64,000 bases of DNA, from positions 44,345,554 through 44,409,553 of the forward strand of contig OX485803.1 in NCBI GenBank assembly GCA_950295325.1, read 5' to 3'. Positions within the stretch are counted from its first letter, which is position 1, and each line of letters starts with the position of its first letter. Both the position numbers and the translations under genes were made by a program. Below the pieces are notes generated by a model. It was not told where the DNA came from. It was given only the letters and a program-made list of their open reading frames with translations, and ran no database searches. This document shows positions 1 through 11,448 of the stretch, one piece after another. This DNA comes from Polytrichum commune (lineage: Eukaryota > Streptophyta > Polytrichopsida > Polytrichales > Polytrichaceae).

Positions 1-60
1 TGGAAATGAATCACTTTCAATTAAGAGTTTCAAACTTGTTGCAAAACACTTAGTGTATGA

Positions 61-559
61 GGGCCACTTCACACATGAGACTGAGAGCCCATGACCGTTA
101 CAATGTAAGCACTCTCATTCGTGGAAAAGGTGGAGCCGGTCCAAGTTTGCTTCACACTACGCTCGAGGGACCGACGGAGTATGTGACTGCAAGATGGATG
201 TAAAGTCTACGTGAATTCCTACATGGCATCAAATAATTCATGTTTCATGGTCACTTGGACTATTTTCAAAACCCACCTCTTGGAGGTAGACCTAACACAA
301 AACCGGGAGACCATGGCACTCCAAACACTCACAATTGTTGGTTTATTTTATTTTATCATGTTTGAGGACATGCATGAACAGAAACTCATTGAAATAGCAT
401 ATGGTCGAGGGCCCGGTCACATATGGCTTCTCACAACACTGGAAAGTCCGTGACCACACTACCTGATTTTGGAGGTGTGTTGGGACGGCGTTTGGGCACT
501 TTCTTTTGGGCTCTCACAATTTCATGGTCACGGCTCTTGGCTCGTGTGTGAAGTGGCCC
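61..559. mobile_element. Inverted-repeat element (GGGCCACTTCACAC family), copy 1
   Basis: The left end begins GGGCCACTTCACACATGAG and the right end is its near reverse complement (GTGTGAAGTGGCCC at 546-559); similarity continues inward for about 40 bp. The flanking trinucleotides are TGA (58-60) and TTA (560-562), an imperfect match to the 3-bp TWA duplication of PIF/Harbinger elements. No transposase frame is seen, so it is a non-autonomous MITE-like element. A second member lies at 8468-9028. The family assignment is inferred. Confidence 0.6.
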
Positions 560-573
560 TTAGGAACTATATA

Positions 574-1153
574 CAGTCCACCCTCTATAAATGTTACACC
601 TATAAGTGTTAACCCTCTCTAAATGTTAACTTTCTTCTACTCCCCACATATTGCACACTATAAATGTTAAACGTGTTAACTGTTAACAAAATGGTACTCC
701 CTTCTTTGTAAATTTGACTCTATAAATGTTAACGAATGAAATACAACCATAATATGGATGATAAAAACTACACATCCAGTTACATTCCTCTCTCTCTCAC
801 CATGCGTTAGGGTACATGGAATCACGTTCATGTGATGTGTCCAAGTATGTGGGTTTGTTGGTGCAGATTGAGAAATATTTGCAAGTTGTGCATGCAGATG
901 AATCTCACCAAAGAACCATTGATTCATACTTCACCCGTGATTTGTAAACTTGATATTGAATAAAGTTTTGATTCGGTTTGCAATTTTATGAATGGTATTC
1001 TCTCACAAGGACTCTTCACAATTGCTTATATTTATAAATGTTAAGATTTGTATATTGCTCAAAAGAATGATTTTATAATTGTTAATTGTTAACACCTCTA
1101 TAAATGTTAACTTTGATCCACTCCCCAGGGTTAACATTTATAGAGGGAGACTG
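574..1153. mobile_element. pogo/Emigrant-like MITE
   Basis: The termini read CAGTCCACCCTCTATAAATG (left) and the inverse CATTTATAGAGGGAGACTG (right), flanked on both sides by TA (572-573 and 1154-1155). TA duplication and a CAGT...CCTCTATAAAT terminus are what is known for plant pogo-like Lemi1/Emigrant elements. The motif CTATAAATGTTAA recurs internally (about 590, 655 and 720) as subterminal repeats, and again as part of the right end near 1098. No intact transposase is visible, so the element appears non-autonomous. Confidence 0.7.
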
Positions 1154-1559
1154 TACATAAATCCATAAAAATTTGCTATCAACCAATATTATTTAATGTA
1201 GAGGTGTGTAGATACATGGACGACTGCCCGTGCCCTTATTTGGAAGTGACATCATACTTTCGAGTCAGAGTCCTTCCCAATGATGGGCAGCTTTATTGCT
1301 ATTCCAAAAGTTATTCATCCGTGGACAATCCATTGTGCATGTGTGCATTTGCCCTTTGTTTTCTCACGGGAACAAAAGGCTATTATGAACCCTTTGTAAT
1401 GTTGGGACAATGGGTCATATCCGGCTCTTGAGCCCAATCAAAAGGAACTATGGAAGGATTCCGACTCAAGGAGATTGAAAAAGAACACACAATTTTATGA
1501 ATAGTGTTATTAAGTATGGTATGCTCGAAAGGACAAAAGAGAGCAGATTCACTTGAAGT

Positions 1560-2018
1560 CCTTTTGAAAGAGGCTCAGTTGCAAGCTCGCCACGTGTCAT
1601 GCTAAAAGTGCACCGTTGGCACTTTTCTCAGCCACCTCGGCTCCCTACACTTACTAGCCCCCATTACCCTCCTGATACCCTCTCGACATCGTCTACATAC
1701 CCTCCGGATACCCGCCGGGGATCTGCACACGTGTCCTCTCATGCGACCATCCCGAGTCCCGGGCGACCCGGCGCAACTGCGGGTCGCCCGGACGTGCTTC
1801 TCTCTGCCTTCGTCGAAGCACGAAAGCGGAGACGATCGTTGCGTTTTTAGAGAGTGGGGGTGTGGGTGTCTCATGCGGTGCACAGAGACCTGATTGATTG
1901 AGCCTTTGGCACTTGCGTTTTCGTTTGCTGACGAGGAGACGGAAAGCCAATTTTGCGGCAGGTTTTGAGGTGCTTGGACCGGAACCTTTCCTGTTGATTG
2001 CAGGCGAGGAGAGCGTTA
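1560..2018 (+). promoter_or_regulatory. GC-rich putative promoter/leader with a strong splice donor
   Basis: This stretch is much more GC- and CpG-rich than its surroundings and ends at a good donor (GTTAG|GTAAGG near 2018). Its open frames overlap on both strands and show no recognisable protein, so they look like by-products of base composition. It may be the first non-coding exon of the L2HGDH gene that starts coding at 3531, or of an unrelated transcript. An 11-bp-stem palindrome sits at 1760-1790. Transcription is inferred only. Confidence 0.3.
1760..1790. repeat. Perfect 11-bp inverted repeat
   Basis: CGGGCGACCCG (1760-1770) and CGGGTCGCCCG (1780-1790) are exact reverse complements separated by nine bases, inside the GC-rich leader. 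Confidence 0.8.
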
Positions 2019-3530
2019 GGTAAGGCCATGCGATCATTGTCGTCTGAAATTTGGTGATACTGGTATGTGTATGTTGAGTGGGTATTCTGGTGGCCTTATA
2101 TAATTACGTATGCTTATGTTTTTAGTCATGGGTTAACCCCGTGTTCATGGCATGCCTTGACGTCGTGCCTTAATGTGCACATATGCAACTTCTGGTCTCT
2201 TACAAAACCGGGCTCTTCGAATTGTAGGTGGGGTAGTCAATTGTTTTAGTGTTTGAATTTTGGTTGGATCGGGGTGATCGAACTTGTTGATGGTGGAGCG
2301 TAGTAGAGATGCAGAGTTTCTGGAGTTCGAATTTTTGTGGGGTGGTGTTTCTTTCCTGTTTAATTTTCAGCCGATGATCTGAATGAGAGAGCTGGAAATG
2401 TGGTTTCTGCAATAGGGGCTGTGTTTTTTTCATTCTTGGTTGTTTGCTGTGATCGGGACTGTTTTGATAGTGGGATGGTAAGATTCTTCATCAGCATTCT
2501 ATTATACAGCATATCCTCTTTTTTTTTTGTGTCAAAAGATAGATTCTCTCTTCCTGCGCCAGTGATTGTGACGATTTTTTCAGAGCATATGGCCTATTGA
2601 GAATCTTGCAGGCAGAGGAGAGCCTTGAGGTTGATGGGCATCTGAGTGTCAACTCTTTGACTGGTGAATGCAGGTTAAGCCTCAAATCGAGTCGCCTGCC
2701 TGCAGCTTGCTGCTGCTGAGTTTCGCTGAGAAACTCTCTGGGAATTTTAAGGTACGTGGCCCTATTGTGGACACTTCCAACTCCACAAATAATTTTGACC
2801 GCTGGATCGGATCGGATTGCATCTGGGATTGTCTCGTCCGTCCGGTTAGCAATTGCGATGAATCATGCAGATTGTCATTTCAAGTTTCAGGAGCGTTGGA
2901 GTCGAGATGTAAAGGAATAGGAGGTCAAAATGAAGAATCTCTTTATTTTCTCTGTAGTGATCACATAGGATGTGTTCACTATTGACCCTACAATGGTGTC
3001 TATACCTATTCTGAGCACATATTCTGAGCACATATTCTGAGCACATATTCTGAGCACATAGTCCAATCTCATTGCAAGACATGTCTTGTTGGTGTCCATT
3101 CTTAACTACAGACCTTGCAATTGCTCACTCAAATATAGGTCTTCAATCAAGAAAGAGTGGTCAGGCCCACATACCTTACCTGAGAACGGTTCTGTTGGTG
3201 GAATTGCAAATCATGCAGATTTTCATGTCAAGTTTCAGGATTATCAGATTTGAGATGTAGAAGTTATAAGAGGTTAAAGTGAAGAATCTCTTTATTTTCT
3301 CTTTTGCATAGACTTACTCAATTGGTCTGTTCACTGCTGAATCTAGAATGGTGTGTATACTGATTCTGAGCACATTGTCCAATCTCAACGTAACATATGT
3401 CTTGTTGGTGTCCATTTTTAACTAAAAACCTTATTGCCCACTCAAATATAGGTCTTCAATCCAGAAGAGTGACCATATAAGGCCCACATATCTTACACGA
3501 GGAACGGATTTGGAAGGTTAGCAGCAGAAC
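2019..3530. other. Non-coding stretch upstream of L2HGDH with duplicated repeats
   Basis: No supported coding exon is seen. The right half holds two diverged tandem copies (about 2850-3195 and 3205-3505) of a segment that contains, in reverse orientation, the core of the dispersed repeat also seen at 6990, 9048 and 14949. If the donor at 2018 belongs to the L2HGDH gene, this region is its 5' UTR intron. Confidence 0.5.
2850..3505 (-). repeat. Tandem pair of dispersed-repeat copies
   Basis: Both copies share, in order, the blocks GAAGAATCTCTTTATTTTCT, TTCTGAGCACAT, GTCCAATCTCA, TGTCTTGTTGGTGTCCATT, CACTCAAATATAGGTCTTCA and a GGCCCACATA end. The first copy also carries four exact 14-bp repeats of TATTCTGAGCACA plus one base (about 3007-3060), which are single in the second copy. 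Confidence 0.7.
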
Positions 3531-6500
3531 ATGGGTGCACTTCGGGAGTTTTCGCGTAGCAGGCGGTCAGGCCTACGGCTTGCGCAAGCATGTATAGGAG
3601 GTGGGGGAGCAAATCCTTTGATGACTTTGTCAGATCAGCTGGGGAGCAAGAGGTGGAGTAGCAGTAATGTGAGGGGGGATCTGAAAGTGGGTGAGGCGGA
3701 TGTGGCAATTGTGGGAGGTGGGATTGTGGGGTTAGCCACAGCTCGTGAGATTGTGCTTCGGTTTCCGCAGGCGAAAGTGGTGGTGGTGGAAAAAGAGCAG
3801 GATCTTGTGAGACATCAAACCTCTCATAACAGGTACATACTTATTGCTTCCTCATGACCTACCTGTTGCAGCCAATTTCATAGGTTAATGATTTTGTGAT
3901 GAAATGTTTTTGTTGATGGATAATCATCCTCTGATAAAGTAGGAAAGAAAGATGACTCCGATGTTGCCACCGGTGTGAATTATGGTGTTGCTTCATTTTC
4001 AAGGTGGTCCTGAAACAGGCATCATGAGAATTAGAGGCCTCCAAAGACCAATGCCTCCTTTTAAAGGCACGGACATAATAACTTGCACCTATTTCCTCCA
4101 AGGGCAAGTCCTAGGTTCCCGCATGTAGGTTGGAAATATCTGGTTCCCTCGGATACCCCCACTAGGATTGTGTGGACCATAGGTAGTAAGGTGTACTGGA
4201 AATGAAGTGCTAGGAAGGTCACCTATCTGGCTTAGGAGGCTTAACCTTGGAGTTCCCATGAGATCTGGGTTAAGCCCTTGGGTTTAAGTCCACTGTTCTG
4301 ATAGGATCATAAAAAGAAATCTGATATTCATCACCTGGGTCATCAAAGCTGCTGCTGTTGCTTTCCAGACCATGTCTGGATATCTGCAGCAGCTTTTAGT
4401 AATCTTCAAAACCGTCATTACAATCTCACGACATAACCACCCTTCAGTACGTATCTCAAACTGGGGTTTAGATGTTGTGAGGCACAATCAAAGGATCACA
4501 TCCGTAAGGTTACAAGTATAAAATATATTTCTGGTCATCCTGTATGGAACCCAGAATGATTTTTGTACTGAAAATTGATCATAATCACAAGCCTCAATGT
4601 CTTGATGAGAAACGTGATTGGATTGATTGAGATTACATGTGTTATAGATTGGTGGAAATTTGCAAACACGGTATGACCTGAAGTTGATCAAACTGTCACA
4701 TTGTCTTTGAGATGTGAGCATTTCATGAGATTATGTGTGTGTGAGTGAGTGTGTCGTGTGTGTTAGCTTTGGGTTGTAATAAAGGAAATGGCACAGTGGA
4801 GTGATCCATGCAGGCATCTACTACGAGCCAGGGAGCGACATGGCGAAGCTTTGTGTGGATGGCGCACGCCGCATGTACGAGTACTGCGAGAAGAACAACC
4901 TCCCTCACAAGCGTGTGGGTAAACTGATTGTGGCGACGCGGGAATCCGAGCTCCCCATCCTCGAGGACTTGTACAAGCGCGCAACCTCAAATGGTGTGCA
5001 GGGCCTGGAGCTTCTCTCCCCCAAGAAGATCATGGACCTGGAACCCAACGTGCGAGCCCTTCGTGCCTTGCACTCTCCCAACACAGGGATCGTCGACTAC
5101 GCCAAAGTTGGTCGTTCGTATGGCGAGGAGTTTCTTGCGACTGGTCGGGGCCAAATCCGCACTGGGTGAGTTTTCTTTCAGGCACACAACACCTCCTTCA
5201 CTTCTTGGTGTGGGTTTACATCAGGGTCCGGGTCTGGGTCTGAGTCCAAGAATTTGGGGTCCAAATAACTCTTAGGGGGGGTTTACACTAGGGTCCGACC
5301 AAAGAGAATCCTTAAAGAGATTTAGCAAGTGATGCCACATTAGCGCCACTTCATTTTTTCATACTTTGGACCTGGACCCTAGTGTAAACTCACTTGAGGA
5401 ATATTTCAACTCGAGAGCTTGAAGTTATCACCAAGCTTACAACGCTTAGACAATGCCTTGATGGATCCCATGTGGAACGACTATGATAAGCTCTTGATTT
5501 TTGACCAGCTCTGAGTCAAAATCTTAGCGTCCACCGTGAGGTAGCTAAGGAATGTTGAGAGTTGAGCTTTCATTTTGTGGGCCCCAAGCCGATAGGCTAT
5601 CAAGCATTCTTATCATGATTGCTCCTTTGTTTAGGACTGTCCCCCTTGGATATCTCACTCTGAGCATGGCCACTTTACGCTTGCTCAAACTATTGAGAGC
5701 TTTCAAGAGGATTCTCAACAGTTTGAGCTTTGGACAAAAACTTTGTCAACTCCAAGTATCAACTCCCAAAAATCATTGCAAGGTCAAGCTCTTTGACTCG
5801 AGCTCTAGTGTCAAGGGGGCTTAAGGATGTGAGCCATCACACAGTCAATTGCAGATTGAACTCAAGGAGAAGTGCAAAAAGGATCCACTTGGGATATCAA
5901 TTGTGGATACCTCCAAGAAATAGATCTTGGGGGTCCTCAAAGAATGTTATGTTGGTAGCCACCATTTTTTGAGGTTTTAAAATTATAGGTGCTGATGACA
6001 TTGTGTGTTATGATGCATGCTTTCAAACCTTTCCTTTCAAAGGTTTGAGGTGACTGGGATTGATGCCGATTCTAGCAAAGGGGTGAAACTGCAAAGTAGG
6101 GCTGGCGAGGAGGTGAAGGCAAAGTGGCTGATCACATGTGGTGGCCTTCAAGCTGATTATGTAGGTCGAATGGCAGGTGGTGCGAAAGGCCCGACGATTC
6201 TTCCATTTCGTGGCAATTACCATGAACTCAAGCCTGAGTACCGCAACATTGTCACCAGAAACATATATCCAGTTCCTGACCCAAAGTTCGTATAACCTCG
6301 TTCCCTCCCTCCCTCCCTCCCTCTCTTCTATCACTCTATACCATAAGGTGCTTCCTGTTTCATATTTTTTGATGCCGAACTAAAATTTCAACATGGGATT
6401 TGAGGGTTCTCAAGGAATACGAGACTGCCCTGTGGCAAAATATTGATTCAAGAATGATAATTTACTTAAAGCTGAAGCAAAATGCACTCTACGGTATTTC

Positions 6501-7834
6501 TGCACACAAGAGCCAACTTCTGGTGACATGCCATTTGTGTGCTCCTCTCTCTCTCTCTTACAAAGTTCTTTCATTCCATCAATTCTTTCTGAGACAAAAA
6601 TTTCAGGCTTGTCTTCAATTCCAGGTTTCAAATTGAGTCTAGGCTTGTGCAGAAACCCTGGGACATGAAAATAAATGCGGTTGGCTTGGGATTGCAGGTT
6701 TCCAATGGTAGGAGTGCACTTGACTCCACGAGTGGATGGGCGGGTCCTCATCGGCCCAAACTCTGCATTAGCTTTGTCCAAGGAAGGCTACAAGTTCTGG
6801 AACTTGAACATCAAAGACAGCCTCCTGTTTGCTATCAATAAAGGGCTATGGAAGTTGGTGCTTGGCAACCCTGGCATTGTCTTTCAAGAGCTTTGGCGAG
6901 ACATCAACACCCGCGCCTTTGTTGGCGAGGCACAACGGTAGGAGTCTTTTCCTCTCAAAATTATCACTTGTCCTTTGAGTAGGAAGAGGTTATCGAAAGT
7001 TTAAATAAGTGGGCCTAATTCGGTTACTCATCTTAAAAGGAAAACCTATATTTGAGTGGTATGTGGTTAAGTGTGGATCTAAGAATACACATTAAAAAGG
7101 CATGTGTTTAAAAGAGATTGGACTATGTGCTCAAAAATTTGTTAGCCATTCTAGGCTCAATAGTCAACATAATCGGGGGGACCTATATGATTATTCAATG
7201 AGAGAGAATCTTCACTTTGATAAAAAATAAGATATTCATATGAGCTACAAAAATTAGCCATTTACGGGCATGATTTAAATTTGCTAATTATGTTGCAGTA
7301 ATTCCGTGTTTCATAACCTACGAGAAGTGGGTGCAGAGCTAAAAGTGTCTGTTTAAGACCATCTTACATTATAAAAATAAGTCTCATTGGCCAACTGATA
7401 CTTCGACAGCTAGATCATCTTTCAATTTGAGGCATTGTACTTAATGCCCGTATATCACCTACATTCAATTATGGGTTTACAGGCCTCGTCGGTGAGGAGT
7501 TTCAATACATCCGGCACTCTTGTATTTACTCGCTTCAAATTCAGTAACCTTTTCTTTGGCTGTTTATAGGTACTGTCCGAGCTTGGAGGTGGCCCACACA
7601 ACTCATGGGTGGGCAGGGGTGCATGCGGTGGCCATTGATGACTCAGGAAAAATAATTGGAAATTTTCTATTTGAGAATGGTGATTCAGGTGTGGTGCTCA
7701 ATGTGCGAAATGCCCCTTCACCTGCATGCACATCATCGTTGGCTATTGCTACCACAGTTGTTAACCAAGCTGTGAAAGATTTCGATTGGATGAACAAAAA
7801 GCCCTTCAATGTCAAAGAGAAAGTTGCCACTTGA
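3531..7834 (+). CDS. L2HGDH: L-2-hydroxyglutarate dehydrogenase, mitochondrial, 5 exons
   Basis: FAD enzyme that oxidises L-2-hydroxyglutarate to 2-oxoglutarate, known to be mitochondrial in eukaryotes. Proposed exons are 3531-3832, 4797-5165, 6043-6285, 6698-6937 and 7570-7834; all phases agree and give 472 residues, close to the usual 460-480. The N-terminus (residues 1-50) is rich in Arg and Ser and poor in acidic residues, as in a transit peptide. A Rossmann FAD motif GGGIVG lies at 62-67, followed by the family segments HNSGVIHAGIYY, NTGIVDY, LPFRGNYHELKPE, NIYPVPDPKFPMVGVHLTPR and, near the end, VRNAPSPACTSSLAIA. The donor after PDPK was chosen (AAA|GTTCG) because it keeps KFP in frame with exon 4. 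Introns 2 and 4 hold MITE-like repeats. Assignment is firm; exact splice sites are by-eye predictions. Confidence 0.92.
5275..5395. mobile_element. Short inverted-repeat element in L2HGDH intron 2
   Basis: Exact 16-bp inverted repeats GTTTACACTAGGGTCC (5281-5296) and GGACCCTAGTGTAAAC (5374-5389) bracket about 77 bp. The internal block TGATGCCACATTAG plus CACTT recurs at about 11960, so a related copy lies near 11810-12100. A similar terminal-like sequence at 5207-5245 suggests a nested or truncated neighbour. No coding capacity is seen. Confidence 0.65.
6985..7380 (+). repeat. Dispersed repeat copy in L2HGDH intron 4
   Basis: Carries the family core: ATATTTGAGTGGTATGTGGT, then GGATCTAAGAAT, GTTTAAAAGAGATTGGAC, a GGCTCAATAGTCAACATAA block and the right end GAGAAGTGGGTGCAGAG. 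The same order is found at 9048-9422 and 14949-15340. Confidence 0.75.
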
Positions 7835-8467
7835 ATTTTTTCAAGCACAGCTGGAAAGCAAGGTGGAAATCAAATAAGTCAAACCGGTGGTGAAGCTTTG
7901 GTTGAAACACGACTTGGGTTACTGTGTTTGAGATGACAACTGCGGCCAATGTAAACAAAATCTTTGAAACAACTTCAAAAGGGGTGAGAAAGCAGAGATG
8001 AACTGCCTTTTAGTATAGATGGCAGAGGGCAATTTGTGCAGGGCTTCATAAATTTGACGAAACAGTTTAAAGTGTTAATTTCAAGTATATGTGGCACATA
8101 AAATTCAGATCACATTTTTGGTTATGCATTCTCACATTCTACTAAGGAGATGGTTTGGCGTTTTCAACCTCCAAAGGGGCCAAGTGAGTGGCCCTATGAG
8201 GCTTTGCATTTTGTAACTTGATATACCCTCTGCACAAAGCAAGTGATTGCTTTTGATATTGAACAGCATCTCCAACAAGATGAGCAATGCATTGAAATTT
8301 TGAAGGTAGGATGTAAAGACCTGGAGTTAACCAGAACTTATATGAACCCAAAGACTTATGGAGTATTCTTGTTTATGAAAGTATGAAATCATCTTCATTA
8401 TAAAAGTGAAAAGTATCATCTGATCAGTATTTGCTTACACCACTACTAATGTAGCTGCAAACATTTA

Positions 8468-9028
8468 GGGCCACTTCACACTATGGCCGTCCAAGTCGAG
8501 AGGCCGTGGGATTGAGTGGCCAAACTTTGTTGAGAGTCTAAAGAAATGGACTGAAAATAGCCAATAAAATATAGTAAGTGGAGTCTTCGGCTGGGCATAG
8601 TGTGAAGCCTCCAAAGGCCAAGTCCAAAGTCCAAACCTTTGGCCATGAATTCCAACGGCCTCTTGACTTGGACGGCCATAGTGTGAAGCCTCCAAAGGCC
8701 AAGCCCAAAGTCCAAACCCAAAGGAGCTTCCCACTTTATTCCTTGCCCAAAACAACCCTTCTAATCTAACGGCCAAGATCTTATCAATGATTGATTTTTT
8801 AATGAAAAGAAACCAATGGCCTCTCAACCATAGTTTGGGTTTCCATTCTTGTCTAACCCAAACTGCCTTCGAGAGTCCGTCACCTTCAAAAAGTAATCAT
8901 TTAAAATTACGACGGCCTTTGGACTTTGGCCATAGTGAAGGGTCGAGAGGGGGAACTCTTGGTTTCTTGCAATATGATTGGTGGAAATCAACAACCTCTC
9001 GACCTTCGGCCATAGTGTGAAGCACCCC
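8468..9028. mobile_element. Inverted-repeat element (GGGCCACTTCACAC family), copy 2
   Basis: The left end is GGGCCACTTCACACTATGGC and the right end is the inverse of GGGGTGCTTCACACTATGGC. It is flanked by TTA on the left and TCA on the right, an imperfect 3-bp duplication. Inside, a segment beginning CATAGTGTGAAGCCTCC is repeated at about 8597 and 8683 (period about 86 bp), so terminal sequence has been duplicated internally. Confidence 0.6.
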
Positions 9029-9047
9029 TCAACCTCTTTCTCACATC

Positions 9048-9422
9048 TAAGGTAGACAACCCTTATTTGGTTACTTTTCTTATTAAAACACTAATATTTT
9101 AGCGGTGTGTGGTTTGGTGTGGCCTTGAACATATTCCAAAGAGATACACGTTTAAAAAAGAGATTGGATTGCATGCTTATAATATGTAACAATTCTAGGC
9201 TCAATAGTCAACATATTTGTGAAGACATATGTAACCATTTAATGACCATAAGGATCTACACTTCGATAATAAATGAGATACTCATACAAGCTCCGAAAAT
9301 TATGAGGAAAGCGGCTACAGCCTCAATTTGGACTTTCTAACCATCTTGTCCTAATTGCGTGCTTCATATCTTGGGAGAAGTGGGCTAGTCAGAAAGTGGC
9401 CATTTAAAATCCATCTACCTTA
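9048..9422 (+). mobile_element. MITE-like dispersed repeat, best-bounded copy
   Basis: The ends are TAAGGTAGA (9048-9056) and TCTACCTTA (9414-9422), exact 9-bp inverses. Between them lies the core shared by about a dozen copies in the window (GTTTAAAA(A)AGAGATTGGA, AGGCTCAATAGTCAACAT, a GAGAAGTGGG right part). Size and short terminal inverted repeats fit a MITE; no target duplication is clear. Confidence 0.6.
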
Positions 9423-9927
9423 TATATTCCAAGTGTGAATGAAGGAAACTCCATATAAACTCTGTGAAAGTTGAACTATGATCTGAGATGGCCCACTGTT
9501 GAGTGGGCAACCATCCTTGAACAGGATCTGAACCATAAGATAGTTTTTAAAACCTTTCAACCTTCACTTTGAAGAGCATTTGAAGCAGGCAGGGGGTGAC
9601 CATTTGAATTGCAGAAATCTTGACTTGACCCTCCTACTGTAGCTGCAAACATTCACTGTCTCCCTTCCATCAATATATTCCAAGTGTGAGAGAAGTAAAC
9701 TCAATGTAATCTTGACCTATGAACTAAAATGGCCTATTGGTATTCATTGAGTGAAGTTTTTGGGTAGAGAATGCTTTGTATTGGCAACAACCTGATGAGC
9801 CTGTGATTAGGTACTCATTGTGATGCTCCTTCCAAATTTGCTCAAGGCAACCTAACCAGCCTGGTAGCTTGTGAAGCGTGTTGAAAGAGGGTCAAATGCC
9901 TGAGAACATGGGACTAAGGTATGGAAC

Positions 9928-10135
9928 TAAGGTATCTGGGCCTTATGTGGTCAGTCCTCTTAATTGGATGCCCATATTGAATGGCATATGGCAAGGTTTG
10001 TCATTAAGAACTGACACCAAAAAAGACAAGTGTCACTATGAGATTGGACTATGAGCTCAAACTATGGACATCATTCTATGTTCAATAGTGAACAAAATTG
10101 GAAGTGTCTATGTGAAGAGTACCTTCACTTTAACT
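9928..10135 (+). repeat. Partial dispersed-repeat copy
   Basis: Starts with the TAAGGTATCTGGGCC form of the family end and contains GAGATTGGACTATGAGCTCA and a TCAATAGTGAACAAAATTGG block. The right end is not recognisable. Confidence 0.45.
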
Positions 10136-10215
10136 TATAGCTTTTGCATTTCAACTCCAATTCTGGAACTTGAAGTGATAATCTTCATGATTTGGAGCTA
10201 GGTTATTTCCACCTC

Positions 10216-11448
10216 TCAGCCTGAACTTTGAGGATCATTTGAACCAGGGGGTGTCCATCCCTTCAAATCCTCCACTGAAAATTCATAGGTTTCCTCCACA
10301 CCTTTTCGTACTGCAACTCCCTGCTGCTCCAAAAAATCCTCCACGCTGCCTGGCTCTCCAAACCACCCCAACCTGTCTGCAATGAGATGTAGGTTTTTAC
10401 ACTTGGGACACCGTACGAGCACAATTCCAGTCTCATAGGTTGCACGGCTCATTGTTTTTGCAGACCGAGTCTCGCAAACCTTGCATGTAAAAAGCATGGC
10501 TAGGTCATGCCTCTTTGATGGTTTGTAATCAGCCGGTCTTTCGGTGTCAGAGTCTGGATTGTTGACCGCCTCTATACTATTTGAAGCTTGTGTGCTTTCA
10601 GGTCTCGAATCTGAACCCCCGTCCTTTGCTACACTGCTCAAGAATCTATGTTGCAAATAAGGTGGACTCGTTTTCATGTTTGTTATCAAGGTGGCGGGTG
10701 TCCTCGAAATTGCTCCAAATCTACTTCTGAGTTCTTGGGATGAGATCGAGGTTTGGAATGCAGGCAAACAACCTTCATACAAGGACAAATATGTGAGGAT
10801 TCATACAAATTGTAGATAACTAAGAGAACCTCCAATGGTCACTGGAAAATGGGTCTCTCAATAATCAGCTTTCAAATTGTTTTTTGAAGTTTTTTAGGCC
10901 AATCCCACATGCTCAACTCACACATAAAGTGTATGTGAAAATATATATATATACCGTAGATCTTCATTGCCCACTAAGAAAGAGATACCCCTCTAAAGTC
11001 CTTAGCCCCTCACTTCTTGAGAGTGGGAGGGGGTTACAGGGTTGCCACCGTCTTAAAAATCGGTGGGCGACAAGGATTTGGAAAACATTTGGATACACAT
11101 GATTATCCCCAAAAATTTAGAATCCGAAAGCCGATTATTACGAAAATCACCTGTCAATGACCATAGGAGTTGCTCTAAATAGACACCCCAGGACGCAGGC
11201 TAACATCTTCAAAATAAGTTCAACATTCTCACAATGTTTTAGCAAAGACTGTGATTTCCACCTGATTTGCAATCACAGGTGCACAATTGAAGGGTAGAAA
11301 AATTCCACAGTGCGGATCTGCCAAGAAATATTCTTATCATCGGGGAAATGTGGCTATAGAGAAGAGGAGCTCGAGTAAAACCTGCGGTTGCAAGACGGAG
11401 CTGGAAAAACCTTCGAAGGTGAAGAATCCCCGACCGCGCCGCCATCAT
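10216..11448 (-). CDS. DNL-type zinc-finger protein (Zim17/Tim15/HEP-like), 2 exons
   Basis: Proteins of this family are escort chaperones that keep organellar Hsp70 soluble. Proposed exons on the minus strand are 11262-11448 and 10216-10772, joined in phase 1, giving 247 residues. Residues 1-60 (MMAARSGILHLRRFFQLR...) are rich in Arg, Leu and Ser and look like a mitochondrial or plastid transit peptide. The zinc finger has two Cys pairs, CKVC (159-162) and CPKC (184-187), followed by the signature KNLHLIADRLGWF, which contains the conserved aromatic/acidic DNL-region core. Upstream of exon 2 there is no good ATG in frame, so the first exon was found by matching phase and transit-peptide composition; that join is the weakest point. 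Telo-box motifs lie about 330 bp upstream of the start. Confidence 0.82.

Larger units (their letters stand above)
7835..10215. other. Intergenic repeat-rich region
   Basis: Holds the probable 3' UTR of L2HGDH, an inverted-repeat element at 8468-9028, a dispersed-repeat copy at 9048-9422 and a partial one at about 9928-10135. No gene is supported; frames around 8470-8830 are translations of the internally repeated element. Confidence 0.6.

Noticed and set aside
1602-2037. Overlapping open frames on both strands in the GC-rich block
   Set aside because: Both strands are open because of high GC; the peptides are Arg/Ser/Pro-rich and match nothing. Better explained as a leader or promoter.
8465-8827. 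120-codon minus-strand frame with internal peptide repeats
   Set aside because: It lies entirely inside an inverted-repeat element; the peptide repeat only mirrors duplicated terminal DNA.
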